Source: a beta proteobacterium KB13 (GTDB lineage Bacteria > Pseudomonadota > Gammaproteobacteria > Burkholderiales > Methylophilaceae). Taken from it: 64,000 nucleotides of DNA. Positions 20,942 through 29,490 of this stretch are shown here, piece by piece. The notes under the pieces were generated by a model. The model saw only the letters and a program-made list of their open reading frames with translations, ran no database searches and was not told the origin of the DNA. The translations under genes were made by a program, and so were the position numbers. The stretch lies in the NCBI GenBank assembly GCA_000156155.1, contig DS995299.1, positions 2,390 through 66,389 on the forward strand, written 5' to 3'. Numbering within the stretch: the first letter of the stretch is position 1; each line of letters starts with the position of its first letter.

Positions 20942-21595
20942 ATGCATTCTGAAAAAAGTAAATTTAATATGATTGAACAGCAGATAAGAACATGGAATGT
21001 TCTTGATGAGTCTGTTCTCGATTTATTTAGAAAATACGATCGTAAACTTTTTGTACCTTCAAAATATCAAGGCATAGCATTTGCTGATTTAGAAATTCCA
21101 ATTAATGCTAATGCTTCAATGTTAGCTCCAAAAGTTGAAGCAAAAATAATCGATTCGCTAGAGTTGAATAAAAAAATGAAAGCCTTACATATTGGAACCG
21201 GTAGTGGCTTTTTTGCAGCTTTATTGGCAAGTCATGTTAAAGAGTTATACACAGTTGATATTGACTCAGAGTTTATTGCGCATGCACAACAATTACTTAA
21301 AAAAAATAAGTTAAATAACGTTAAGTACATTGTAAGCAACGGGTTTAATGGGTATTACCAAGAAGCCCCATATGACCTTATTGTATTTACTGCATCGCAT
21401 GTGAAAGAGCCTCCAGGATTGAGAGAGCAACTCAATATTGATGGACAACTGTTTATTTTCGAGGGCGATCAATCGCTTCAGCATGCAAAAGTAATTAAAA
21501 GATTATCTGATTCAGAATATAGTGCTCAAACAATGTTTGAGGCCTCAATTCCTCAGCTTATTGAATCATGGGAGCCAAACAAATTTTTATTTTAA
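20942..21595 (+). CDS. pcm: Protein-L-isoaspartate O-methyltransferase family protein
   Basis: A 217-residue SAM-dependent methyltransferase. MIEQQIRTWNVLD at the N-terminus, FADLEIPI, and the SAM-binding motif ALHIGTGSGFFAALLA define the PCMT family, which repairs isoaspartyl residues in damaged proteins. The usual active-site loop is slightly modified (NANASMLAPKVEAKI instead of the common GQTISQP), so the substrate could be diverged. It overlaps the tolC-like gene by 28 bases, a pairing known from other betaproteobacteria. Confidence 0.85.
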   Translation: MHSEKSKFNMIEQQIRTWNVLDESVLDLFRKYDRKLFVPSKYQGIAFADLEIPINANASMLAPKVEAKIIDSLELNKKMKALHIGTGSGFFAALLASHVKELYTVDIDSEFIAHAQQLLKKNKLNNVKYIVSNGFNGYYQEAPYDLIVFTASHVKEPPGLREQLNIDGQLFIFEGDQSLQHAKVIKRLSDSEYSAQTMFEASIPQLIESWEPNKFLF

Positions 21596-22959
21596 GGCTA
21601 AAGAATTTATTTACTCTTTTTCTAATCTTTTTTTATTTCAGTCATGTAACAGCTGAAGAGAAAGATCTTTTTGAGTTATATCTTCAAGCCTTACAAAATG
21701 ATCCCGTCTTATCTTCTGAAAAATTTCAAAATGAAGCGGTTAAAGAATTAATCAATCAGGGCCGTTCACTTTTTCTTCCATCTATTTCAGCCACAATGAA
21801 TTATGATGATCGTAACCAAGAGAGAAAATTTTTAAATACAGATGCAGCACTTGGTAGCAGTTTATTTACCAGGGGAACTAAAGCCGATTATGATGCCTAT
21901 GGTTATAATGTTGTAATCCGTCAACCTCTTTTTAATTATTCTGCCTATTCAACGTATAAGCAAATTCTTGCACAAACCAGTTTGGCTGATAAAAAATATC
22001 ATTTAGTTCAGCAAGATTTAATGATGAGGGTATCCGAACTTTATTTTGAATCACTGTTGGCAAAAGATAAAGTTGATCTCATTCAAACTCAAAGATTAGC
22101 GATTCAAGAACAACTTCGGGAAGCTGAAATAAAATTTGAAGCAGGATTAATATCTATAACTGATATTAATGAAGCTAAAACCAAAAAAGATTTAATGGAA
22201 GTGGATTTGCTTAATGCAGTTAAAGAATTAAAGATTAAAAAAAGAGAGATTGAAGCCATTACCGGAGAATTACCTGGCGCACTTAAACCTCTAATGAGTT
22301 TAATTTCATTTGAAAAAATGGATAACCTCCCAGAAGAGTGGGTAGACATTGCAATGCAAAACAGTGTAGCTATTTTAATTAAGGATGCTGAAGTAGAGGT
22401 TGCCAGAAAAGAAATTGATGTTCGTAAAGGAGATCAGTATCCAACCATAGATGCTCTTGCTGCAAGAAGGAGAACCTGGGATAAGGATGGATATGCTTTT
22501 GGTTTAAGAAATTACTCAGATACGATTGGCGTTGAGATAAATATTCCAATTTTTTCTGGCGGGTTTACTTCATCAAAAATTAGAGAAGCAGAATTATTAA
22601 AAGAAAAGTCAATTCAAGAAGCTGAAGCCTTAAAAAGGCAAGTTGAATTACAGGTAAGAGAGGCGTATTTAAATCTTCAAACTAACCTTTCAGCAATTGA
22701 TGCTTATCAGCAAGCTTTAAAATCATCCGAGCTGCAATTAAAGTCTACACAAGTCGGCTTTAGAGAAGGTTTAAGAAATAGTGTTGAGGTGTTGAATGCT
22801 CAACAAATGTTATTTTCTGCAAAATATGATTTACTATCTTCCAGGTATAATTATTTGAAGAATCTGTTAAACTTGAAGCATACTGTTGGAACTTTATCGA
22901 TTAAAGATCTAGAAGAAATTAACAAATATTTAACGGTTAGTCAGGAAGATGAAAGCTGA
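21568..22959 (+). CDS. tolC: TolC-family outer-membrane channel protein
   Basis: A 463-residue outer-membrane efflux protein with an N-terminal signal peptide (roughly residues 1-27, ending HVTA). Two long alpha-helical repeats typical of the TolC trimeric tunnel are visible: one around ELYFESLLAKDKVDLIQTQR and its duplicate around REAYLNLQTNLSAIDAYQQ. It would form the exit duct for type I secretion or an RND/MFP efflux pump, but no pump gene is next to it. It overlaps pcm upstream and the isochorismatase gene by 11 bases downstream. Confidence 0.92.
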   Translation: MGAKQIFILRLKNLFTLFLIFFYFSHVTAEEKDLFELYLQALQNDPVLSSEKFQNEAVKELINQGRSLFLPSISATMNYDDRNQERKFLNTDAALGSSLFTRGTKADYDAYGYNVVIRQPLFNYSAYSTYKQILAQTSLADKKYHLVQQDLMMRVSELYFESLLAKDKVDLIQTQRLAIQEQLREAEIKFEAGLISITDINEAKTKKDLMEVDLLNAVKELKIKKREIEAITGELPGALKPLMSLISFEKMDNLPEEWVDIAMQNSVAILIKDAEVEVARKEIDVRKGDQYPTIDALAARRRTWDKDGYAFGLRNYSDTIGVEINIPIFSGGFTSSKIREAELLKEKSIQEAEALKRQVELQVREAYLNLQTNLSAIDAYQQALKSSELQLKSTQVGFREGLRNSVEVLNAQQMLFSAKYDLLSSRYNYLKNLLNLKHTVGTLSIKDLEEINKYLTVSQEDES

Positions 22960-23503
22960 AATACAGAGAAGTCAATTAGTCATTATTGACATGCAAGATA
23001 AGCTTGCAGGCGCAATGCCTAAAGAAGTGGTTAATAAAATGATTCAACGTTGTGAGCTTATTGCTACTTTAGCTAAAATTGAAGAAATTCCAGTTCTAGT
23101 AACTGAGCAGTATCCCCAGGGCCTTGGTAAAACACTCTCCAGTATGATTCCTTTTTTAACCCATGCAAGCTTTATTGAAAAAACAGCTTTTTCATGTGTG
23201 GATGAACCAAAGTTTAATTCGAAACTAATTGAAACCAGAGATCAAATTATCTTAGCTGGAATGGAGTCACACATATGCATACTGCAAACGGCACTCGATT
23301 TGATTAATCAAGGTAAAAAAGTATACATCTTAGAAGATGCCATAGTATCAAGAAATATTTTAAATAAACAAAATGCAATTTTCAGACTGCGCGATGCTGG
23401 TTGTATTTTAACTAATGTCGAATCAATTGTATTTGAATGGTTAAAAAATTCTGATAACCCAAGCTTCAAAACAATCGCACCATTAATTAAAAATATTTGC
23501 TAA
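22949..23503 (+). CDS. Isochorismatase-family cysteine hydrolase
   Basis: A 184-residue alpha/beta hydrolase of the isochorismatase/nicotinamidase superfamily. The catalytic triad positions are visible as Asp in VIIDMQDKL, Lys in IEKTAFSC and Cys in GMESHICILQTALDL. Members cleave amides or vinyl ethers, and the substrate cannot be inferred here. It overlaps tolC by 11 bases upstream and the convergent waaA gene by 17 bases. Confidence 0.88.
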   Translation: MKAEIQRSQLVIIDMQDKLAGAMPKEVVNKMIQRCELIATLAKIEEIPVLVTEQYPQGLGKTLSSMIPFLTHASFIEKTAFSCVDEPKFNSKLIETRDQIILAGMESHICILQTALDLINQGKKVYILEDAIVSRNILNKQNAIFRLRDAGCILTNVESIVFEWLKNSDNPSFKTIAPLIKNIC

Positions 23504-24740
23504 TCAGCTGAATAACCTTCTCTTCATCTTTTTTATTCTTTAAAAGAAATTTATTTAAATTTTGTTCAAAAACTTTTTTATTTTTGGTTTTAAAAAAATT
23601 ATTTATTTCAACAGCTATGGTATCAGGTGCAATTTGTTTGATTACTTTTGCAGCTATTCCATGTTGTATGATCGATAAAAAATTATAAATGGATGGACCA
23701 ACTAAACATGGAGTTTTTAATAATAGAGACTCAACTGGGCTTTGGGAGCCAAAGTTTTTGAAACTACCACCAATTAAAACTAAATCACTAATCGAAATAT
23801 ATTTATTCATTTCACCCATGGTATTTCCAAGAACTATGGTGTTGGATTGATTAGTTTTTTTTGGGTGTTTAGCTAAATTACAAGCATACCCATCTTTCAA
23901 TATAAGCACTTCTACTTCCTTGAAGCGCTGAGGGTGCCTTGGGATTATCATAAATGTAAAATCGTTAAAGTTCTTTAATAACTTTATTTGTTTTAAAAAT
24001 AGCTCTTCCTCTCCTTTTCTTGAACTGATCAAAGAAATAACTTTTTTAGAATTTATGTTTAAAAGTTTTTTAAATTTATTTTTTTCAGATGGCGTTAATT
24101 CTGTAATGGGCTGATTAAATTTTAAGTTACTGCAAATCTGAATTTTATTATCAGTAATTGACTTGAAATTTTTCTTATCATGTTCTGACTGCGCTATGAT
24201 CAAATCAAATGAATCAAAAGTTTGTTTAATAAAATATTTGATGTGTTGGTATTTTGCTAGAGATTGATCCGATAATCTTGCATTAATTAATAAGGTTGGA
24301 ATTTTTCTTAGTTTTAGTTCTTTAGTTATTCCTGGCCAAATCTCTGTTTCTAAAAAAATCGCAACCTTAGGTTTGAAATAATTTAAAAAAAGTTTATTTA
24401 AAAACCAACTATCAAAACAAAGGTAAGCTCGAAATATTCTTTTCGAATTATAAATTTCAGTATTTCTTCCGGTGGGAGTTGAATGAGTAACTAAAAAAAA
24501 TTTATCTTTAAATCTTGGAACTAAGTGTGATAGTAAACTGTTGATGGCTTTGGTTTCTCCTAAAGACACACAATGAAACCAAATAAGATCATTATTTTTG
24601 ATATTTTTAAGATTGTATACACCATATCGTTCAGCTAAATGTTTTAAGTAATCAGGTTGTTTGATGCTCCGGTAAATAAACTTTATAGGAGACAAAACAA
24701 TGAGTATGTGAACAAGTAACTGATATAAAAAAAATCTCAT
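23487..24740 (-). CDS. waaA: 3-deoxy-D-manno-octulosonic acid (Kdo) transferase
   Basis: Transfers Kdo from CMP-Kdo to lipid A precursor at the inner membrane. The protein has an N-terminal membrane anchor, the conserved IWFHCVSLGETKA motif with the catalytic glutamate, and the C-terminal GT-B signature IGGSFKNFGSQSPVESLL. The length of 417 residues is typical. Base composition is notably AT-rich even for this window, with many lysine and asparagine codons. The leader upstream is shared with the divergent nrdJa promoter region. Confidence 0.95.
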   Translation of the reverse strand: MRFFLYQLLVHILIVLSPIKFIYRSIKQPDYLKHLAERYGVYNLKNIKNNDLIWFHCVSLGETKAINSLLSHLVPRFKDKFFLVTHSTPTGRNTEIYNSKRIFRAYLCFDSWFLNKLFLNYFKPKVAIFLETEIWPGITKELKLRKIPTLLINARLSDQSLAKYQHIKYFIKQTFDSFDLIIAQSEHDKKNFKSITDNKIQICSNLKFNQPITELTPSEKNKFKKLLNINSKKVISLISSRKGEEELFLKQIKLLKNFNDFTFMIIPRHPQRFKEVEVLILKDGYACNLAKHPKKTNQSNTIVLGNTMGEMNKYISISDLVLIGGSFKNFGSQSPVESLLLKTPCLVGPSIYNFLSIIQHGIAAKVIKQIAPDTIAVEINNFFKTKNKKVFEQNLNKFLLKNKKDEEKVIQLISKYF

Positions 24741-24840
24741 AATTATTGTTATTTTACCTCTAAAAAAAAAATTTCATCCTGAAGTCTTTGATTTATATAC
24801 TTTTTATCATTAATGCACTAATTTTGAGCAATTTTATGTA

Positions 24841-24896
24841 TTGACCAACCACAATTTAATGATAAAATTTAAATCATAGACCACAACATATTGTGG
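24841..24896 (+). promoter_or_regulatory. nrdJ promoter with tandem NrdR boxes
   Basis: Two 16-base NrdR-box-like sites lie at 24849-24864 (CCACAATTTAATGATA) and 24881-24896 (CCACAACATATTGTGG, nearly palindromic). Their starts are 32 bases apart, the three-turn spacing usual for paired NrdR boxes. A candidate promoter TTGACC (24841-24846), a 16-base spacer and TAAAAT (24863-24868) overlaps the first box, as expected for repression. The sites are seen directly; NrdR control is inferred, and nrdR itself is not in the window. Confidence 0.8.
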
Positions 24897-24971
24897 TTTT
24901 AAATGATTTAAAGAATTGTTACAATTTTCTTAAATATCATTCTTTTTTGCAATAAATTTCAGGGGAAATTA

Positions 24972-27131
24972 ATGTTAGAGGCCGTCCATTCAGATAAAAC
25001 CGACCAAGGCGAAGTCGCAACTAAAATAGAGATGCAGTCAGTTTCTGTTGATATTTGGGATAAAAAATATCGACTGAAAAAGAAGGATGGAAATTATGTC
25101 GATGAGACGATTCAAGATACCTATGAAAGAGTTGCAGAGGCTTTAGCGGATGTAGAACCCTCCAATAAGAAAGAATGGAAAGAAAATTTCTTATGGGCTT
25201 TACAACACGGGGCTATCCCAGCAGGAAGAATTACATCGAACGCGGGTGCGAAAGAGCACAAACCAGCCACCAGTACAATTAATTGCACCGTTTCGGGAGC
25301 AGTTCAGGACAGCATGACTGATATTTTAGATAAAGTTCATGAAGCAGGCCTTACTTTAAAAGCAGGTTGTGGTATAGGTTATGAATTCTCAACTTTAAGA
25401 CCAAAAGGAGCATTTGTCGCAGGAGCCGGCGCATACACCAGCGGACCTCTTTCATTTATGGATATATATGATCGCATGTGCTTTACCGTGTCTAGTGCGG
25501 GTGGTCGCCGAGGTGCTCAAATGGCAACATTTGATATCTCTCATCCTGATGTGACTGATTTTATCAAAGCAAAAAGAGAGGACGGAAGGCTTCGTCAGTT
25601 CAACCTATCCTGTTTGATAACCAAAGAATTTATGGAGGCTGTTAAATCAGATTCTGATTGGAAACTAGCATTTCCTGTAACCGAAAAAGAAGCTAAACAA
25701 GACAACCTTGACTTCAAAGATTCTGAAAAAACAGTTTGGCGCGATTGGCCGGTTAAAGAAAAGTACATAGTAAAAGAGTCAGGAAAAGATGCTGGAAAAG
25801 TTGCATGCAAGGTTTATTCAACCATTAAAGCGAAAAGATTATGGGATGTAATTATGGCATCAACTTATGATTATGCAGAGCCTGGTTTCATTTTGATCGA
25901 CCGCGTTAATGAAATGAACAATAACTGGTTCTGTGAAAATATTCGCGCCACAAACCCTTGTGGGGAACAACCTCTTCCCGAATATGGAGCATGTCTGTTA
26001 GGTTCAGTAAATCTTACGATGTTTGTAAAAAACCCATTTACTGATGATGCCTATTTTGATTGGGATGAGTATAAAAAAGTAGTCAGTATTTTTACCAGGA
26101 TGCTTGATAATGTCGTTGAAATTAATGGCCTCCCGCTTGGCAAGCAGCGTGATGAAATCATGCAGAAAAGACGACACGGTATGGGTTACCTTGGCCTTGG
26201 CTCAACACTTACGATGATGAAAATTAAATACGGTGACCCAGAATCAATTAAATTTACTGAAGAAGTGACTCGTATACTTGCTGAAGAAGGATGGAAAGTT
26301 GGCATTGAGTTAGCCAAAGAAAAAGGTTCTGCACCTATCATGGAAGAGTTATTTGAAATAACTGAGCAAATGCTTCAGATGCGACCAGAAATGAAAGCTG
26401 ATGGAATCAAGGTTGGAGATAAGGTTGCTGGTAAAGTATTAATGGGAAAATACAGCAAATATATGCAGCAGTTCCCGGAAGAGTTAAGAAACGAGATCGC
26501 TGAAAATGGAGTTCGATTTAGCCACCATAGCTCAATTGCTCCAACCGGGACTATCTCATTGTCATTAGCAAATAATGCAAGTAATGGTATCGAGCCATCT
26601 TTTGCCCACCATTACAGCAGAAACGTGATTAGAGAAGGTAAAAAAACTAAGGAAAAAGTAGATGTTTTTTCTTTCGAATTATTGGCTTACAGATCTTTGA
26701 TCAATGATAAAGCCATGCCTTTTTCTGAAAAAGAGGATGAAGTATTACCAGATTATTTTATTGATTCATCTACAATTAAAACAAAAAATCATGTGGATAT
26801 TCAGGCGGCTGCACAAAAATGGATTGATAGCTCCATTTCAAAGACTATTAATGTGCCAACAGACTACGACTTTGAAGACTTTAAAGAGATTTATATGTAT
26901 GCCTATGAAAAAGGGTTAAAAGGATGTACAACATTTAGATTTAATCCAGAGGCTTTCCAAGGCGTGTTAGTGACCGAAAAAGATTTAGAAAATACGAAGT
27001 ATCAATTCAAGTTAGATGACGGATCTACGGTCGAGTTAAAAGGTAACGACGAAGTTGAATACGACGGCGAAAAACACACCGCAGCTAACTTGTATGACGC
27101 TTTAAAAGAAGGATATTACGGAAAGTTCTAG
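24972..27131 (+). CDS. nrdJ: Adenosylcobalamin-dependent ribonucleotide reductase, catalytic subunit NrdJa
   Basis: Class II ribonucleotide reductase that makes deoxyribonucleotides using adenosylcobalamin as radical source, with or without oxygen. The 719-residue chain has the active-site NPCGEQPLPEYGACLLGSVN with the thiyl-radical cysteine at position 330. It also has RQFNLSCLIT with one redox cysteine and the phosphate-binding SIAPTGTISL. The C-terminus stops at GYYGKF without the usual cysteine tail, which is encoded separately by the next gene, as in the NrdJa/NrdJb arrangement of Pseudomonas. The gene has a good GGGG-type ribosome-binding site and lies behind paired NrdR boxes. Confidence 0.93.
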   Translation: MLEAVHSDKTDQGEVATKIEMQSVSVDIWDKKYRLKKKDGNYVDETIQDTYERVAEALADVEPSNKKEWKENFLWALQHGAIPAGRITSNAGAKEHKPATSTINCTVSGAVQDSMTDILDKVHEAGLTLKAGCGIGYEFSTLRPKGAFVAGAGAYTSGPLSFMDIYDRMCFTVSSAGGRRGAQMATFDISHPDVTDFIKAKREDGRLRQFNLSCLITKEFMEAVKSDSDWKLAFPVTEKEAKQDNLDFKDSEKTVWRDWPVKEKYIVKESGKDAGKVACKVYSTIKAKRLWDVIMASTYDYAEPGFILIDRVNEMNNNWFCENIRATNPCGEQPLPEYGACLLGSVNLTMFVKNPFTDDAYFDWDEYKKVVSIFTRMLDNVVEINGLPLGKQRDEIMQKRRHGMGYLGLGSTLTMMKIKYGDPESIKFTEEVTRILAEEGWKVGIELAKEKGSAPIMEELFEITEQMLQMRPEMKADGIKVGDKVAGKVLMGKYSKYMQQFPEELRNEIAENGVRFSHHSSIAPTGTISLSLANNASNGIEPSFAHHYSRNVIREGKKTKEKVDVFSFELLAYRSLINDKAMPFSEKEDEVLPDYFIDSSTIKTKNHVDIQAAAQKWIDSSISKTINVPTDYDFEDFKEIYMYAYEKGLKGCTTFRFNPEAFQGVLVTEKDLENTKYQFKLDDGSTVELKGNDEVEYDGEKHTAANLYDALKEGYYGKF

Positions 27132-27140
27132 GGGATAAAT

Positions 27141-27803
27141 ATGGTAAAGAAAATTGAAAAAAAGATTGTTGGTTACTCTGTATTAAATGACAAAAACGAT
27201 GACCCTAAGGCTGATGTTGTTCAACTAGGGGAGCCGCTTGAAAGACCAGAGCATATTCGAGGAACTACTTATAAAGTAAAAACACCCGTTACTGAGCACG
27301 CTTTGTATATCACAATCAATGACGTGGTGATGAATGAAGGCACTGATCAAGAACACTCAAGACCATTTGAAATATTTATTAATTCAAAAAATATGGACCA
27401 TTTTCAATGGATCGTAGGATTAACGAGAGTGATGTCTGCAGTTTTTCGTAAAGGCGGCGATGTTACTTTTTTGCTCGAAGAGTTGCAAAGTGTTTTTGAT
27501 CCTAATGGTGGATATTACAAAAAAGGTGGTAAGTACGTTCCAAGCCTGGTTGCTGAGATCGGTGAGGTCTTAGAAAAACATTTGATTGACATTGGCATGC
27601 TGAAAACAAAAGAGCTTGATGAACATCAAAAAAAATTAGTTGAAGAAAAAAAGAAAGAGTACTTAGATAAGAATCAAGACCAGCTAGATGAGTCTGGATT
27701 TCCTAAGGATAGTCAATTATGCTCAAAATGTAATACCAAAGCAGCCATTCTCATGGATGGATGTCTAACCTGCTTAAACTGCGGTGAAAGTAAATGCGGT
27801 TAA
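27141..27803 (+). CDS. Ribonucleotide reductase accessory subunit NrdJb (TSCPD domain)
   Basis: A 220-residue protein nine bases after nrdJa. It carries the TSCPD-type domain (HALYITINDVVMNEG and FRKGGDVTFLLEELQSVFDP). A charged linker is followed by a cysteine-rich tail, CSKCNTKAAILMDGCLTCLN, and a final CGESKCG. Family knowledge: NrdJb binds NrdJa and provides the C-terminal cysteines that re-reduce the active site. The split is a stable arrangement, not a frameshift, because each part has its own start and ribosome-binding site. Confidence 0.9.
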   Translation: MVKKIEKKIVGYSVLNDKNDDPKADVVQLGEPLERPEHIRGTTYKVKTPVTEHALYITINDVVMNEGTDQEHSRPFEIFINSKNMDHFQWIVGLTRVMSAVFRKGGDVTFLLEELQSVFDPNGGYYKKGGKYVPSLVAEIGEVLEKHLIDIGMLKTKELDEHQKKLVEEKKKEYLDKNQDQLDESGFPKDSQLCSKCNTKAAILMDGCLTCLNCGESKCG

Positions 27804-27820
27804 TCATGAACTAACTGTTG

Positions 27821-27863
27821 CGTATCTTATCAGAACTGTTAGATAAACTTTTGATAAGATACG
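27821..27863 (+). repeat. 12-bp inverted repeat abutting a start codon
   Basis: CGTATCTTATCA (27821-27832) and TGATAAGATACG (27852-27863) are perfect complements separated by 19 bases. The right arm ends on the base before the ATG of the protease gene at 27864. No Shine-Dalgarno-like sequence is left free in front of that ATG. The structure has no following T run, so it does not look like a terminator of nrdJab. It could be an operator or an RNA element controlling translation of the protease. Confidence 0.7.
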
Positions 27864-28850
27864 ATGCGAAAATTATTATTAATCCTTTTTTTAATCCCTA
27901 CAATTTCTAATTCAGCTGGCCTTACCCAAGAGCTAACATTGCAATTAAATCGTTCCATAGTGAAAGTTCATTCTGCCAACCAGGCAGGTAACCATGGAGT
28001 GGGTTCAGGCGTTGTGGTTGCAAAAGATCATGTGGTTACTAATTGTCACGTGATCGCAAATTCAACAGGCATTCATGTCACAAAATATGGAACGAGCTAT
28101 CCCCCAGAAAAATTAATCGCGGATTGGGAGCATGATATATGTATTCTCACTTTCAAATATCTTAATTTAGAGCCTGTGACATTGGGTTCTAGTTCGGATG
28201 TTGATTACGGTACCAACGTAATCGCTAAAAGCTATGGTGGTAATGCTACCAGGCCGGTGACATCAATTGGTAAAGTCAGAGATATTTTTGATTTAAAGGG
28301 CAAAAAAGTGATTCAGTCGTCAACATGGTTTTCTTTAGGAGCAAGCGGTGGTGGTTTATTTGATGAAACCGGAAAGCTATTAGGTATTACAACATTTAAG
28401 ACCCCTGGGCGCGGCGCCTTATATTATTCAATCCCAATTGAGGTAGTTAAGGAGCTTATGGAAAAAGGTGAGCGCTTAGAGGTGACTACACAAGCTCAGA
28501 TTCCTTTTTGGGATGAACCTCCAACCAATCTTCCTTACTTTATGAAAATAGTTAAACCCTTATTTGATGAAGATTGGAATGAATTGAAAAATATTTCTCA
28601 AGAATGGATAAAAGAAACGAATGCATTTGAGGCAAAATATTATTTTGCTAGAAGTTTATATCATCTCAATCAGGTCGAGGAAGCGAAAAATGAACTCATG
28701 AAAGTGCTTGCCAAAAAAGAAAATCACTCTATGGCACATCAATTGCTATCAAAAATATATGCAGATGAAGGAAATTTGGTAAAATCTGAATACCATTCAA
28801 AAATCTTCATGGAATTAGATAGTGAAATTCAAGAATTTAGTAAAAATTAG
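27864..28850 (+). CDS. Exported trypsin-like serine protease with C-terminal TPR-like region
   Basis: A 328-residue periplasmic protein with a signal peptide (about residues 1-18). The trypsin-like domain has the catalytic residues His62 (TNCHVIANS), Asp91 (EHDICIL) and Ser161 (GASGGGLFD). There is no PDZ domain, unlike DegP. Residues 245-328 form a helical, TPR-like region (ETNAFEAKYYFARSLYHLNQ). The substrate is unknown. Translation start is fixed by the signal peptide, although the ATG is directly preceded by a 12-bp inverted repeat. It overlaps the next, lipoprotein gene by 29 bases. Confidence 0.85.
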   Translation: MRKLLLILFLIPTISNSAGLTQELTLQLNRSIVKVHSANQAGNHGVGSGVVVAKDHVVTNCHVIANSTGIHVTKYGTSYPPEKLIADWEHDICILTFKYLNLEPVTLGSSSDVDYGTNVIAKSYGGNATRPVTSIGKVRDIFDLKGKKVIQSSTWFSLGASGGGLFDETGKLLGITTFKTPGRGALYYSIPIEVVKELMEKGERLEVTTQAQIPFWDEPPTNLPYFMKIVKPLFDEDWNELKNISQEWIKETNAFEAKYYFARSLYHLNQVEEAKNELMKVLAKKENHSMAHQLLSKIYADEGNLVKSEYHSKIFMELDSEIQEFSKN

Positions 28851-29211
28851 TTTATTATTTATTGTATTAAATTTTCAAGCATGTTCTTACGTCAATACAG
28901 ACAAGATCGGCCGTGTTTTATCAACCGATTATTATGAGCTTGATACCACTCCAAAAGACTCAACGTTATATCAGTGTGAAGAAAACAAAGAATTTTATTT
29001 GAGAGATATTTCTGGTGTTGAAGAAAACATTGATAAGTGGCTTATCTTAAAAAATATGGAGTATAGACTTAATTTCATAGACGATGAGACTTATCAAAAC
29101 GACATGCTGATTCTGAAATTCTCAAACAGTCAGGCAAACATTAAAACATTAAAAGAGCAAGAAAATATGGACTTTGTTTTTTCCAATTGTAATCCTGTTC
29201 GGAGCAATTAG
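28822..29211 (+). CDS. Hypothetical lipoprotein
   Basis: A 129-residue protein that I do not recognise. A basic start, a hydrophobic stretch and the lipobox FQAC (Cys21) predict a lipid-anchored envelope protein. The rest is acidic and lacks known motifs. The GTG start lies inside the end of the protease gene, with only a weak ribosome-binding site, so its translation may depend on the upstream gene. A functional partnership with the protease is plausible but unproven. Confidence 0.65.
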   Translation: MKFKNLVKISLLFIVLNFQACSYVNTDKIGRVLSTDYYELDTTPKDSTLYQCEENKEFYLRDISGVEENIDKWLILKNMEYRLNFIDDETYQNDMLILKFSNSQANIKTLKEQENMDFVFSNCNPVRSN

Positions 29212-29280
29212 CATGCTTGATAACATAGTTAACATAGAGTAACTTATAGATATATTATTAAACTTCATGAGGTGCTTATT

Positions 29281-29481
29281 ATGGATAATAAATACGGTCT
29301 TGGAAGTTCAAAAGTAGCGACAGAAATCCACAAAAAAAATAAAAATAATGAATGTAAATTTTGTAATAACAAAAGGTTAAAATACTGCCCAACAATGGAA
29401 GATCATCAATGTGAATCGTGCAATAGATGGCAAAATGATCTCCCAGAAAACTATGCAACAGGAAGAAGTGCTGATTATTAA
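29281..29481 (+). CDS. Small zinc-ribbon-like hypothetical protein
   Basis: A 66-residue protein with two cysteine pairs (CKFC and CESC) and an extra cysteine at YCPTMEDHQC, suggesting a small zinc-binding ribbon. I chose the ATG at 29281 because GAGG lies eight bases upstream; an in-frame GTG at 29272 would overlap that ribosome-binding site. The function is unknown. It ends nine bases before the dienelactone hydrolase gene, so they are probably co-transcribed. Confidence 0.6.
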   Translation: MDNKYGLGSSKVATEIHKKNKNNECKFCNNKRLKYCPTMEDHQCESCNRWQNDLPENYATGRSADY

Positions 29482-29490
29482 GGAAAGAAA

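Noticed and set aside
24741-24971. Possible cobalamin riboswitch before nrdJa
   Set aside because: The region lacks the conserved B12-box-like core and is explained by the promoter and NrdR boxes.
27131-27141. NrdJa/NrdJb as a frameshifted single gene
   Set aside because: Each frame has its own stop, start and ribosome-binding site, and the split is known from Pseudomonas NrdJa/NrdJb.
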